Shown: positions 26,077 through 36,158, numbered from the stretch's first letter. The stretch is DNA of 64,000 nt from Faecalimicrobium dakarense (GCF_000499525.1 NZ_HG529227.1:17825-81824), one strand, 5' to 3'. The notes: generated from the sequence alone by a model not told the origin. A program made the numbers and translations.

Positions 26077-27627
26077 ATGTCAAAAACAGCTAAGGCAGCG
26101 CTATGGATTATGATTGCAACAATGTTATCTAAAGTGCTAGGTTTCTTTAGAGAGGTTGTACTTGCTAGCTTTTATGGAACTGGACAATATTCTGACGTAT
26201 TTTTATTAACATTAAATATACCAGGGCTTATTATTGCAGTTGTAGGTTCGGCAATAGCCACAATATATGTACCAATATACTTTGATACGAAAGAAAAACA
26301 TGGTGAAGAAGGAGCTCTTAAATTTACTAATAATATGATAAATATTACAGCTGTATTATCTATAGTAATTGCAATATTAGGGCTTTTATTCACTGAAGAA
26401 TTTATAAAAGTACTTGCAGGTGGATTTGAAGGTGAAAAATTTATACTTGCAGTTAAATTTACTAAGATTATGATAATAGGAGTAATCTTCTTAAGTATTA
26501 GTAAAATACTTAGTTCATACTTACAAGTTAACGAAAGTTTTACGATACCAGGTTTAATTGGTATACCATATAATATTTTTATAATAGCAGCAATTGCTAT
26601 AAGTACTAAAACAAGTCCTATTGTAATGGCTATAGGTGCACTTTTAGGGATGGCAAGTCAGATGTTATTTCAATTGCCATTTGCTATTAAGAAAGGTTAT
26701 AGGTATAAATCTTATTTAAATATAAAAGATGAAAATATAAAAAGTATGATAGTACTTATGTTACCAATACTTATAGGTGTAGCAATAGGTCAGTTAAATA
26801 CAACTGTTGATAGAGCACTAGCTACAACTTTAGGTAATGGACCATTATCAGCTTTAAACTATGCTAATAAATTAAATGAATTTGTTATGGCTTTATTTGT
26901 TACATCAATAGTAACAGTTATTTATCCGAAATTAGCTCAAATGACTAGTTCAGATAATAAGGATGATTTTATAAGTACTATAGTAAGGTCATCAAATTGT
27001 ATTGTATTATTAGTACTACCTATTACAGTAGGAGCTATCGTATTAGCGGAGCCAATAGTTAGGATATTATTCCAAAGAGGAGCATTTGATGCAGATTCAA
27101 CACAAATGACTTATACTGCACTGAGACTTTATTCTCTTGGTTTAGTAGCTATGGGAGTAAGAGATATATTAACTAGAGTATTTTACTCTTTATCTGATAC
27201 TAAAACACCTATGATAAATGGTAGTCTTGCTTTAATAATAAATATTATTTTAAACCTAGCACTTATAAAACCGCTAGGATATAGAGGACTTGCAATTTCT
27301 ACAAGTATTGCTTCTATTATTACAGTTATACTTTTATTTATGTCTCTTAAAAAGAAAGCAGGTTACTTTGGAGGAGATAAAATAATAATTACAGGAATTA
27401 AAAGTCTAGTAGCAGCTATTGTAATGGGAGTTGTAACATTATTTGCATATAGAAGCCTATATAGTGTAATAGGAACTGGAAAAATAAATGAAATAATATC
27501 AGTTTCAATATCTGTTATGGTAGGGGCAGGTGTATATGGATTATTAATTATGATTTTCAAGGTTGAAGAAGTAAAATTAATATTTGATATTATAAATAAA
27601 ACTAAAAATAAAATATTAAAAAGATAA
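26077..27627 (+). CDS. MurJ/MviN-family lipid-linked glycan flippase, copy 2
   Basis: A 516-residue polytopic protein, clearly homologous along its length to the one at 10900: ATMLSKVLGFFREVVLAS, QLNTTVDRALATTLG, YANKLNEFVMALF, LFQRGAFD and FYSLSDTKTPMING. It is a MOP-superfamily exporter that moves undecaprenyl-linked units to the outer face. It sits inside a cluster with a priming transferase and a Wzy-like polymerase but no Wzx, so it is the natural candidate for the repeat-unit flippase, like the MviN protein of the C. difficile wall-polysaccharide locus. Confidence 0.88.
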   Translation: MSKTAKAALWIMIATMLSKVLGFFREVVLASFYGTGQYSDVFLLTLNIPGLIIAVVGSAIATIYVPIYFDTKEKHGEEGALKFTNNMINITAVLSIVIAILGLLFTEEFIKVLAGGFEGEKFILAVKFTKIMIIGVIFLSISKILSSYLQVNESFTIPGLIGIPYNIFIIAAIAISTKTSPIVMAIGALLGMASQMLFQLPFAIKKGYRYKSYLNIKDENIKSMIVLMLPILIGVAIGQLNTTVDRALATTLGNGPLSALNYANKLNEFVMALFVTSIVTVIYPKLAQMTSSDNKDDFISTIVRSSNCIVLLVLPITVGAIVLAEPIVRILFQRGAFDADSTQMTYTALRLYSLGLVAMGVRDILTRVFYSLSDTKTPMINGSLALIINIILNLALIKPLGYRGLAISTSIASIITVILLFMSLKKKAGYFGGDKIIITGIKSLVAAIVMGVVTLFAYRSLYSVIGTGKINEIISVSISVMVGAGVYGLLIMIFKVEEVKLIFDIINKTKNKILKR

Positions 27628-27648
27628 TTGTTTAGGAAGGATAAGATT

Positions 27649-29352
27649 ATGGATTATAAAAAGGCATATAAGGCGTGGGTAGAATCTTCTTATTTTGATG
27701 AAAATACAAAGAATGAATTATTAAGTATAGAAAATGATGAAAAAGAAATTCAAGAAAGATTTTATAAGAACTTAGAGTTTGGAACAGGTGGACTAAGAGG
27801 GATAATAGGTGCAGGAACTAATAGAATAAATATATACACAATTAGACGTGCAACTTTAGGTGTTTGTAACTATATAGAAAAAGCTATGGGTCAAACTGGG
27901 AAAGATAAAGGTGTTGTAATAGCTTATGATAGTAGAAATATGTCTAGAGAGTTTTGTATAGAGGCAGCTAAAACTTTAGCAGCTTCTGGTATTAAGGCAT
28001 ACATATTTGATGAATTAAGACCAACTCCAGAATTATCTTTTGCAGTTAGATACTTAAACTGTGCTATGGGGATTGTAATTACAGCAAGTCACAATCCAAA
28101 AGAATACAATGGATACAAAGTATATGGTAGTGATGGTGGACAAGTTTGTATAGATATGGCAAATGAAATAATCGATGAAGTTAATAAAATAGAAGATTAT
28201 AGTACTATAAAGACTGTTGATTTTGATAAAGCAGTTAATGAAAAAATGATAATAACACTAGATGAAGAAGTTGATAAAGCATTTATAGATGCAGTTAAGT
28301 CTCAAATAATAAACCAAGACATAATAAATGAATACCAAAAAGATTTAAAGGTTATATTTACACCTATCCATGGAACAGGAAATAAATCTATAAGACGTGC
28401 TCTAAAAGAAGCTGGATTTGAAAATGTTAAGGTTGTTAAAGAACAAGAAAATCCAGACCCTAATTTTTCAACGGTTACTTATCCAAATCCAGAAGAAAAA
28501 TCTGTATTTAATATAGCTATAGAAATGGCAAAAGAAGATAATGCAGATTTAATAATAGGAACTGACCCAGATTGTGATAGAGTTGGAGTTGTTGTTAAAA
28601 ACTCTAATGGAGAGTATATAGTATTAAATGGAAATCAAGTAGGTTCACTTTTAGTTAGATATGTACTTGAAAGTTTAGTTAACAAAAATAAATTACCTAA
28701 AAATCCGGTAATAGTAAAAACTATAGTTACATCAGAACTTGGAGCAGAAATAGCAAAACACTATGGAGTAGAAACTTTAAATACTTTAACAGGATTTAAG
28801 TTTATAGGTGAAAAGATAAATCAATTCCAAATGAGCAACGAAAAAACTTTCATAATGGGATATGAAGAAAGTTATGGATACCTAATAGGAACTCATGCAA
28901 GAGATAAAGATGGTGTTGTTTCATCACTTTTAATATGTGAAATGGCAGCTTATTATAAATCAAAAGGATTAAGCCTTTATGAAGGTTTAATGGACACTTA
29001 TGAAAAGTTTGGATATTATAAGGAAGATTTAAAATCTATAACGTTAAAAGGTATAGACGGTATAGAAAAAATAAAAGAAATAATGAGTTATTTTAGAAAT
29101 GCTAAAATGGATAAAATAGCAGATATAAAGATTAAAGAGATACTAGATTATAAAAAGGGTGTAGATGAACTACCGAAATCTGATGTACTTAAATTCTTAT
29201 TAGAAGATGGTTCTTGGATAGCTGTAAGACCATCAGGAACAGAGCCAAAGATTAAATTCTATTTTGGAACTAATAGTGAAAATTTAGACAGTGTTAACTT
29301 AAAACTATCTAAATTAATGACTTCTATTACAGATTTAGTTGATTCTATATAG
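27649..29352 (+). CDS. Phosphomannomutase/phosphoglucomutase
   Basis: Start at the ATG at 27649 behind AGGAAGG; 567 residues, the long form of the alpha-D-phosphohexomutase family. The active-site serine is in TASHNPKEYNGYK (about residues 145-157), the metal loop is GTDPDCDRVGV, the sugar-binding loop is GYEESYGY, and the phosphate site is VRPSGTEPKIKFY. It interconverts hexose 6- and 1-phosphates, here most likely supplying mannose-1-phosphate to the enzyme encoded next. It corresponds in place to pgm2 beside manC in C. difficile, though the gene order is swapped around. Confidence 0.9.
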   Translation: MDYKKAYKAWVESSYFDENTKNELLSIENDEKEIQERFYKNLEFGTGGLRGIIGAGTNRINIYTIRRATLGVCNYIEKAMGQTGKDKGVVIAYDSRNMSREFCIEAAKTLAASGIKAYIFDELRPTPELSFAVRYLNCAMGIVITASHNPKEYNGYKVYGSDGGQVCIDMANEIIDEVNKIEDYSTIKTVDFDKAVNEKMIITLDEEVDKAFIDAVKSQIINQDIINEYQKDLKVIFTPIHGTGNKSIRRALKEAGFENVKVVKEQENPDPNFSTVTYPNPEEKSVFNIAIEMAKEDNADLIIGTDPDCDRVGVVVKNSNGEYIVLNGNQVGSLLVRYVLESLVNKNKLPKNPVIVKTIVTSELGAEIAKHYGVETLNTLTGFKFIGEKINQFQMSNEKTFIMGYEESYGYLIGTHARDKDGVVSSLLICEMAAYYKSKGLSLYEGLMDTYEKFGYYKEDLKSITLKGIDGIEKIKEIMSYFRNAKMDKIADIKIKEILDYKKGVDELPKSDVLKFLLEDGSWIAVRPSGTEPKIKFYFGTNSENLDSVNLKLSKLMTSITDLVDSI

Positions 29353-29373
29353 ATACAGAAAAGAGGTAAGATT

Positions 29374-30447
29374 ATGAAGGTATATAACGTTATAATGGCT
29401 GGCGGAGGCGGAACTCGCTTTTGGCCTTTAAGTAGACAAGAAGTTCCTAAGCAACTTATTAACTTAAGTGGTGAAGATGCATTAATAAATGAAACTATAA
29501 ATAGAATAGATTCACTAGCTAAAAAAGAAGATTTATTTATAGTTACTAATGAAAAGCAAGTTGATGCACTTAAAGATATAGTAAATGATAAATGTAACTT
29601 TGAAAATATATTACCAGAACCTTCTGCAAGAAACACTGCAGCAGCTATAGGATTTGCAGCTTTTAATATAATGAAAAAGCATGGAGATGGAGTAATGTGT
29701 GTATACCCTGCTGATCATTATATAAAAGATGAACAAGGATTTGAAAATGTGCTTAAAAAGGCTATAGATGTGGCTAAAGATAATGATAAATTAGTTACGA
29801 TAGGTATAACTCCTACTTTCCCATCAACTGGATACGGATATATAAATTTTGATAAGGAAAATTGTATAGGAAATGATGCCTATGAAGTAATAGAGTTTGT
29901 TGAAAAGCCAAATTTTGAAGTAGCTAAAAGTTACGTAGCTTCTAATAAATATGTATGGAATAGTGGTATGTTTGTATGGAAGGTTTCTAAAATATTAGAA
30001 GACTTTAAGAGATACTTACCAAAAGTATATGATAAATTAGAAGAATTATCTAAGTACTTAGGAACTGAAAAAGAAGCGGATGCTATAAAAAGAATATATC
30101 CGACTATACCTTCTATATCTATAGATTATGGAGTGATGGAAAGAAGTAATGATGTTGTAGTTGTACCTGGAGATTTTGGATGGAATGACGTTGGATCTTG
30201 GGATTCATTAGGTGCAATATATCCTACTGACAGTGAAGGAAACATTAAAAGAGGAGATTTTGTTACTATAGATACATCAAACTCTATAATATACTCTGAT
30301 GATAAATTAATAGCTACAGTTGGAATAAATGACTTAATAGTAGTTTCTACTAATGATGCTGTTATGGTATGTAGAAAAGATAGAGCTCAAGATGTTAAAA
30401 AGATAGTAGACAGGTTAAAAGAAAAAGATAGACACGAATATATTTAG
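29374..30447 (+). CDS. manC: Mannose-1-phosphate guanylyltransferase
   Basis: A 357-residue protein with the nucleotidyltransferase signature AGGGGTRFWPLSRQ, then PKQLINLSG, EPSARNTAAAIGF, VYPADHYIKD and FVEKPN, all standard for GDP-mannose pyrophosphorylases. It lacks the isomerase domain of bifunctional ManC/AlgA. It makes GDP-mannose from GTP and mannose-1-phosphate in the cytoplasm, the donor for mannosyl transfer to the wall polymer. It has an AGAGG ribosome-binding site, 21 bp behind the mutase. Confidence 0.93.
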   Translation: MKVYNVIMAGGGGTRFWPLSRQEVPKQLINLSGEDALINETINRIDSLAKKEDLFIVTNEKQVDALKDIVNDKCNFENILPEPSARNTAAAIGFAAFNIMKKHGDGVMCVYPADHYIKDEQGFENVLKKAIDVAKDNDKLVTIGITPTFPSTGYGYINFDKENCIGNDAYEVIEFVEKPNFEVAKSYVASNKYVWNSGMFVWKVSKILEDFKRYLPKVYDKLEELSKYLGTEKEADAIKRIYPTIPSISIDYGVMERSNDVVVVPGDFGWNDVGSWDSLGAIYPTDSEGNIKRGDFVTIDTSNSIIYSDDKLIATVGINDLIVVSTNDAVMVCRKDRAQDVKKIVDRLKEKDRHEYI

Positions 30448-30459
30448 GGAGGTGTTAGT

Positions 30460-31194
30460 TTGATACCTAAAAAAATACACTATGTATGGATAGGTGGTCC
30501 AAAAGGGAACCTAGAAAATATATGTATAAATTCATGGAGAGAAAAATTACCAGACTATGAAATAGTGGAATGGAATGAACACAATATTGATATAGAAAAA
30601 GAAATAAAGGGAAATAAGTTTTTAGAGGAGTGCTACAAAAGGAAAATTTGGGCATTTATATCAGACTATATAAGAGTTAAAAAACTTTACGAAGAAGGTG
30701 GAGTTTATATGGATACTGATATGCAAATACTAAAGGATATAACACATCTATTAGATAAAAATGAAGTTTTCTTTGGCTATGAAAATGATGTATATGTTAG
30801 CTGCGGTATAATAGGTAGTGTAGCCGGTCATAAGTTCTTTAAAGACATGTTAGATTTTTATGAAAATGAAATTTTAGATGCGGATATATTTACAATTCCA
30901 AAGATTGTAACTAGAGTATTAGAAACTAAATATGAAAAGATAAATAAAAATTTATATACTGATGATATATATGTATACGATAAAGAATATTTCTACCCAT
31001 TTTATCATAATGAAGACTTTGAGTATTCATGTATAAAAGAAAATACTCATGGAATACACTGGTGGGGAAAAAGTTGGCTTAAAAAAAGAGATTATTTCTT
31101 AGAAACTAAACATTTAAGAGGATCAAATAAAGCTATAAAATGTTCGAAAATATTTGTAAAAAACACCTTAATAAGTTTAAAAGGGAGAAAATAA
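30460..31194 (+). CDS. GT32-family glycosyltransferase
   Basis: TTG start at 30460 with GGGAGG upstream; 244 residues. The opening IPKKIHYVWIGG, the DXD-type GGVYMDTDMQIL and the closing IHWWGKSW are typical of the Gly_transf_sug (GT32) family, which includes mannosyl- and galactosyltransferases. It is cytoplasmic and lies 12 bp after manC in the polymer operon. The donor is not visible. Confidence 0.88.
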   Translation: MIPKKIHYVWIGGPKGNLENICINSWREKLPDYEIVEWNEHNIDIEKEIKGNKFLEECYKRKIWAFISDYIRVKKLYEEGGVYMDTDMQILKDITHLLDKNEVFFGYENDVYVSCGIIGSVAGHKFFKDMLDFYENEILDADIFTIPKIVTRVLETKYEKINKNLYTDDIYVYDKEYFYPFYHNEDFEYSCIKENTHGIHWWGKSWLKKRDYFLETKHLRGSNKAIKCSKIFVKNTLISLKGRK

Positions 31195-31195
31195 A

Positions 31196-32350
31196 ATGAC
31201 AGATTTATCAAAGAAGATAGATATTAGAAAAATAGCTTTTACTGCGGTACTATTTTTTATTATCTTAAGAAAATATATGATATCATTTGTTGATCCAGAT
31301 ATAAATATAGGGATAATTAAATCAGCGCTATTTTATTCTTCAATAGGAATATTAATGCTACTTTTTCTATTTGATAAGAAAAAAAGTATAACGGAAATGG
31401 TGCTAGTAGGAGCTTGTGTCTTACTTTATATATTAAATAGAGAAGGAGCTATATTATTAATTGTTTTATTAGCTGTATCAGCTAAACAAATAAATGATAA
31501 ATATATAGTTAAAAATTATTTAATAATATCTGCATGTTTTTTAATTAGTGCTATATTATTATTTAACTTATTCCCTTCATTTGAATTTAATCAAGAAGTT
31601 CACTATAGATATATAAAAAAATTAGATGTTCTGGTTCCAAGAATGGACTTTGGACTGGGTAACCCAAATGCAGTATTTTACAATATGGTTACTATATATG
31701 CAGCATATATATTTTTAAGATATAAAAACTACAACAAATGGGATAGAATAATTTTATTTGGATCTGCATTTTTTATTTATCAAGCTACATATAGTAGAAC
31801 TGGTTTTTTAACTATATTATCAGGATTAATATTTGTAGAAATAGTAAGATTAATAGACATAAAAAAAATAAAAGGGCTACCAATACTTATAAAGACATCA
31901 CCAATAATACTTACCTTAACAAGTGTAATTATTGGTACAGTATTTCATAAAAGTAACATAGTAAATAGATTATTAGCAAGTAGACCTAAGTACTGGAATG
32001 TGTATTTATCTCAAGAAGGTAATTTTATGAAACCTTTTGGAAATTCATATGATTATGCCATAAAAGCTTCTAATCCATTAGATAGTTCTTATGTATATAT
32101 AGTTAGTGTGTTAGGTGTAGTTGCTTGCGTATTATTTATGTACCTAATGTATAAAGGTATAGAAAGCTTTATAGAAAAAGATAAAAAAGCGCATTTAGTA
32201 GTTTTATTTATCTTTTTAATATATTCTTTTGCAGAAAATTTATTATTAGAAGCTTCATTTAGTTTTGCAATAGTATTACTAATAAAAGAAGTGATATTAA
32301 ATGATAAAAGAGAGATAGAATTATGGAAAAGGAAAAGTAGGAGGTCGTAA
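31196..32350 (+). CDS. Wzy-like polysaccharide polymerase
   Basis: A 384-residue protein with about eleven membrane helices and a large extracellular loop in the second half (around PKYWNVYLSQEG). The segment YQATYSRTGFLTIL is like the conserved region of O-antigen ligase/polymerase Wzy_C proteins. Such enzymes join lipid-linked repeat units on the outer face. It starts 2 bp after the GT32 gene and overlaps the next by one base (TAATG). Low sequence conservation is usual for Wzy, so the call rests on topology and context. Confidence 0.72.
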   Translation: MTDLSKKIDIRKIAFTAVLFFIILRKYMISFVDPDINIGIIKSALFYSSIGILMLLFLFDKKKSITEMVLVGACVLLYILNREGAILLIVLLAVSAKQINDKYIVKNYLIISACFLISAILLFNLFPSFEFNQEVHYRYIKKLDVLVPRMDFGLGNPNAVFYNMVTIYAAYIFLRYKNYNKWDRIILFGSAFFIYQATYSRTGFLTILSGLIFVEIVRLIDIKKIKGLPILIKTSPIILTLTSVIIGTVFHKSNIVNRLLASRPKYWNVYLSQEGNFMKPFGNSYDYAIKASNPLDSSYVYIVSVLGVVACVLFMYLMYKGIESFIEKDKKAHLVVLFIFLIYSFAENLLLEASFSFAIVLLIKEVILNDKREIELWKRKSRRS

Positions 32351-33189
32351 TGTTAATATCATTAATAATGCCAACATTAAATAGATATGACGATATATAC
32401 TTACTTATGGACAGCTTAGAAAATCAAACTTACAAAAACTTTGAGCTTATAGTAGTAGATCAAAACGATAATAACAAAGTTAAAGAAATCGTTGATAAAT
32501 ACGTTGATAAGTTAGATATAAAGTATATAAAAAGTGAAAAAATAGGATTAAGTTATAACAGAAATGTAGGTATAGACAAGGCTAGCGGGCAAATTATAGG
32601 TTTCCCTGATGATGACTGTGTTTACGAAAATAATACGTTAGAAAAGGTTATAAACTTCTTTAATGAAAATAAAGATTATAAAATATACAGTTGCAAAACT
32701 ATGGATGCAAATAAAGTTGATGCATTTAAGAAAATGTATGATGGAACTTGTGACATAAATAGTTTAAATGTATTAGACACTATAACTTCAATAACTTTCT
32801 TTATTAACTTTGATGACTTTAAATACACTAGATTTGATGAAAAATTAGGTGTAGGAGGAGAGTTTGGATCTGGAGAAGAGATAGATTATATACTAGATTT
32901 AATAAGTAAGGGATTTAAAGGAAGATATTTTGGTGATGATATAATTTATCATCCAGCAAAGAAACACTCTAAATCAAAAGAAAAATACCAAAGAGACTTC
33001 AACTACGGTAGAGGATTTGGTGCATTATGCAAAAAGCAAATAGTGTATAGAAAAGACTATAAGTTTTTAAAAGTAATGACATCTAAATTAGTAAGAAATG
33101 TAGGTGGATTTGTACTAAGCTCAAATAGAGATTATCATAGTGCTACTATAAAAGGTAGATTAAATGGATTTAGAGCATATAAGAAATAG
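32350..33189 (+). CDS. GT2-family glycosyltransferase
   Basis: A 279-residue GT-A fold enzyme. The start LISLIMPTLNRYDDIYLL, the nucleotide-binding LIVVDQNDNN and the metal-binding GFPDDDCVYE are all present, followed by GVGGEFGSGEEIDY in the acceptor half. It is probably cytosolic and adds a sugar to the lipid-linked unit. It is coupled to the polymerase gene by a TAATG overlap. Confidence 0.88.
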   Translation: MLISLIMPTLNRYDDIYLLMDSLENQTYKNFELIVVDQNDNNKVKEIVDKYVDKLDIKYIKSEKIGLSYNRNVGIDKASGQIIGFPDDDCVYENNTLEKVINFFNENKDYKIYSCKTMDANKVDAFKKMYDGTCDINSLNVLDTITSITFFINFDDFKYTRFDEKLGVGGEFGSGEEIDYILDLISKGFKGRYFGDDIIYHPAKKHSKSKEKYQRDFNYGRGFGALCKKQIVYRKDYKFLKVMTSKLVRNVGGFVLSSNRDYHSATIKGRLNGFRAYKK

Positions 33190-33204
33190 TGAGGAAAATA
33201 CTTT

Positions 33205-34410
33205 ATGGACAAAATTAAATTTTTAATAAATATGGTAGTTGCATTTATATTATATCCATTTAAGAAAAGTAAGTTTAAGGATAAAAATATTTGGCTTATA
33301 GGTGGACATGCAGGAGACATATACAATGACAACTCAAAATTCTTTTATGAATATATGTTAAAAAATCACAAAGATGTAGATATATATTGGGTTATAAATA
33401 AAGAAAGTAAGGTGTTTGATAAAATACCAGGAAAGAAATTAATAAGAGGAAGTGTTGAGAACTATTTATACTATTACAATTCAAAAGCTATAGTCTTTTC
33501 TCATGCGCCTTCAGCAGATATTGCACCATATAATTTTGTTGTTCCAGTGCTTAATGCCTTCCACAAAAATACAGTTAAAGTTTATTTAAATCATGGTACA
33601 ATAAGCTTTAAAAAGAGAAAGCCTATGGATGGTAGGCTAAAAAATATTATAGATAATCTTTTAAAAAGCTACAATGTAGTAACCGCAAGTTCGGAGTTTG
33701 AAGAAAATGTTATGGTTAATGAATGGGGTATGGATAAAGATAATGTATGTATAGTAGGTAATGCTAGATATGATAATCTTCCAACTAATGAAAATGCTTC
33801 GCCAACACGTTGCTCAAAAGTCGCACAAACTAGAGATATATTATATACTCCAACTTGGAGAGACTGGATAAAATTTGATGGTGAAAACTTTACAAAAAGT
33901 GATTACTTTATAAATATAATGAACTTTTTAAATGATGAAAAGTTAAATAAAATTTTAGAAGAAAAAGATGTTAACATAAAGTTTTACCTACATCACCTTA
34001 TGCATGAATTTATAGATGATATAAGAGAGAATATAACTGGAAAAAGAATTATATTTTTAGATAAAGGTGTAACTTTAGCTGATGAAATAAGAAAATCATC
34101 TGCAAACATAACAGATTACTCAAGCGTAGCTATAGATTTTCTATATATGAATAGACCAATACTTTTTTATCAATTTGATATAGATGAATATAAAGAAAAA
34201 ATAGATTCATATATAGATTTAGATAATGAAATGTTTGGTTCTCTAGCTTATACTAAGGATGAGGCTGTAGATAAGCTTATAGAAATTATTGATAATGATT
34301 TTGAAATTTTAGAAAGTCAAAAAAATGAAAGAAATAAGTTTTTCAGATATAATGATAATAAGAACTGTGATAGAATATACAGCTCGATAGTAAATAAAAT
34401 TAACAAATAA
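33205..34410 (+). CDS. TagF/TagB-like glycerophosphotransferase with an in-frame repeat insert
   Basis: A 401-residue protein. One N-terminal hydrophobic segment precedes the glycerophosphotransferase domain: IWLIGGHAGD, LNHGTISFKKRKP, ILYTPTWRDW and a late ITDYSSVAIDFLY with FYQFDIDEY. The family transfers glycerol-phosphate, or similar, from a CDP donor. Between ARYDNLPTNE and the family block TRDILYTPTWR lie about 12 residues (NASPTRCSKVAQ). They are encoded by a minus-strand copy of the dispersed repeat at 33796-33824, which keeps the frame open. It indicates phosphate-containing linkages in the polymer. Confidence 0.82.
   Translation: MDKIKFLINMVVAFILYPFKKSKFKDKNIWLIGGHAGDIYNDNSKFFYEYMLKNHKDVDIYWVINKESKVFDKIPGKKLIRGSVENYLYYYNSKAIVFSHAPSADIAPYNFVVPVLNAFHKNTVKVYLNHGTISFKKRKPMDGRLKNIIDNLLKSYNVVTASSEFEENVMVNEWGMDKDNVCIVGNARYDNLPTNENASPTRCSKVAQTRDILYTPTWRDWIKFDGENFTKSDYFINIMNFLNDEKLNKILEEKDVNIKFYLHHLMHEFIDDIRENITGKRIIFLDKGVTLADEIRKSSANITDYSSVAIDFLYMNRPILFYQFDIDEYKEKIDSYIDLDNEMFGSLAYTKDEAVDKLIEIIDNDFEILESQKNERNKFFRYNDNKNCDRIYSSIVNKINK
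33796..33824 (-). repeat. Dispersed repeat fragment inside the TagF-like gene
   Basis: On the minus strand, 33798-33818 is identical over 21 bases to 58772-58792 (copy C) and close to 6809-6829 (copy A). It is translated as part of the TagF-like protein, about residues 198-207. Confidence 0.8.
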
Positions 34411-34432
34411 TATAAATGATGAGGACGATAAT

Positions 34433-35182
34433 ATGAAGAAGAATTTAGTATCTATAATTACTCCCATGTATAATTCTGAAAAATTTATCGAAAAAACCAT
34501 AGAATCAGTACTAAATCAAACATATGAAAATTGGGAAATGTTAATAGTTGATGACTGTTCAACTGATAATAGTCCAAGTATAGCAAAATCTTATGTACAA
34601 AAGGATAGTAGAATAAAGTATATAAGAACTAAGACTAATCAAGGTGTTTCACATGCTCGTAATATAGCGCTAAAAAATGCAGAGGGACAATTTTTAGCCT
34701 TTTTAGACAGTGATGATATATGGGATGAAGATAAAATTAAAAAGCAAATAAGCTTTATGAATAAAAACGACTATGCAATAACTTTTACTGCATATGAGCT
34801 TATAGATGAAAATAATGACAGATTAGATAAAGTAATAAATGTTCCTAAAAGCGTTGATTATAACACTTTACTAAAAGGAAATATATTAGGATGCCTTACG
34901 GTAATAATAGACAAGTCAAAGTTAAACTTTGAAGTTAAAATGAGTGGTGTAAGACATGAAGATTATGTATTATGGTTAGCTATATTAAAGAGTGGTCATA
35001 TTGCCCATGGTCTAAATGAAGTTTTAGCTTTATATAGAAAGTCTAGTACTTCTCTTAGTGGAAACAAGGTAAAATCAGCTATGTGGACTTGGAATATATA
35101 CAGAAATGTTGAAAAAATACCACTTCATAAATCTATATATTACTTTATAAACTATGGCATTAATGGAATCAAAAAAAGCTAG
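34433..35182 (+). CDS. GT2-family glycosyltransferase (paralogue 1)
   Basis: A 249-residue GT-A enzyme: VSIITPMYNSEKFIEKTIES, LIVDDCSTDNSPS, FLAFLDSDDIWDEDKI (metal DSDD) and the acceptor block VRHEDYVLWLAILKSG. The pattern matches small Gram-positive capsule transferases. It is similar along its whole length to the gene at 36159, so the two probably arose by duplication around the gene at 35204. Confidence 0.87.
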   Translation: MKKNLVSIITPMYNSEKFIEKTIESVLNQTYENWEMLIVDDCSTDNSPSIAKSYVQKDSRIKYIRTKTNQGVSHARNIALKNAEGQFLAFLDSDDIWDEDKIKKQISFMNKNDYAITFTAYELIDENNDRLDKVINVPKSVDYNTLLKGNILGCLTVIIDKSKLNFEVKMSGVRHEDYVLWLAILKSGHIAHGLNEVLALYRKSSTSLSGNKVKSAMWTWNIYRNVEKIPLHKSIYYFINYGINGIKKS

Positions 35183-35203
35183 TAGGAAAGGACGACCTAA
35201 TAA

Positions 35204-36106
35204 ATGTATAAATATAGATTTACTATATTTACTCCAACATACAATAGAGGTTATATATTAACTAATTTATATAACGACTTAAAAAATCAGACATTTAAAG
35301 ACTTTGAATGGTTAATAGTTGATGATGGAAGTACTGATAATAGTGAAGAATTAATAAATAAATTTAAATCTGAAAATATATTAAATATAAATTATATAAA
35401 AAAAGAAAATGGTGGTAAGCACACTGCTATAAATACTGGAGTTAAAAATGCAAGTGGAGAATTATTTTTTATTGTAGATAGTGATGATGGGCTTGTAAAT
35501 GATTCGCTACAAGTTATAATTGACGAATGGGACAGTATAGAGGATAAATCTAATTTAAGTGGAGTCGTAGGACTTTGTGAACATACAAATGGTGAAATCG
35601 TAGGAACTAAGATGCCTGAAGAACATAAAATTTGCCATTTTGCAGACTTATATTTTAAATATAATGTAAAGGGTGATAAAAGTTTAGTACTTTTAACTGA
35701 TGTAATAAAAAAGTATCCTTTTCCAGAAAGAAAAGAGGTAAAGTTTTTGCCTGAGAGTGTAGTATGGCATGAAATATCAAAAGACTATACGGTAAAATGT
35801 ATAAATAAAACAATGATAATAAGAGATTATTTAGATGATGGATTAACTCAAAATATTATGAGTAAAAATTCTTTAAAAGGAAGAGCTTTAGAATTTTTAT
35901 ATTTAATAAACCAAAATACTTACCAAATAAGTAAGTATCCATATATGTGGTTAAAAAACTATATAAATTTAGCTAGATATTCATTGTTATCAGAAAGTAG
36001 CTACTTTAAAGAGATAAATAAATTATTTGATAAATGTATGTATATAATGTTATTCCCATTAGGATACTTAAAATTTGCTAAATCAAAGAAACTAATAGCT
36101 AAATAA
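35204..36106 (+). CDS. GT2-family glycosyltransferase
   Basis: A 300-residue protein with FTIFTPTYNRGYILTNLY, WLIVDDGSTDNSEELI, ENGGKHTAINTGVKNA and the metal site FIVDSDDGLVND. The KHTAIN motif is typical of one GT2 subgroup common in Gram-positive polysaccharide loci. It sits between two paralogous GT2 genes in the operon. Specificity is unknown. Confidence 0.87.
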   Translation: MYKYRFTIFTPTYNRGYILTNLYNDLKNQTFKDFEWLIVDDGSTDNSEELINKFKSENILNINYIKKENGGKHTAINTGVKNASGELFFIVDSDDGLVNDSLQVIIDEWDSIEDKSNLSGVVGLCEHTNGEIVGTKMPEEHKICHFADLYFKYNVKGDKSLVLLTDVIKKYPFPERKEVKFLPESVVWHEISKDYTVKCINKTMIIRDYLDDGLTQNIMSKNSLKGRALEFLYLINQNTYQISKYPYMWLKNYINLARYSLLSESSYFKEINKLFDKCMYIMLFPLGYLKFAKSKKLIAK

Positions 36107-36158
36107 ACTTAATCAGTATAGTAGTATCATAAATGCTATACAAGGGAGAGTACAAATT

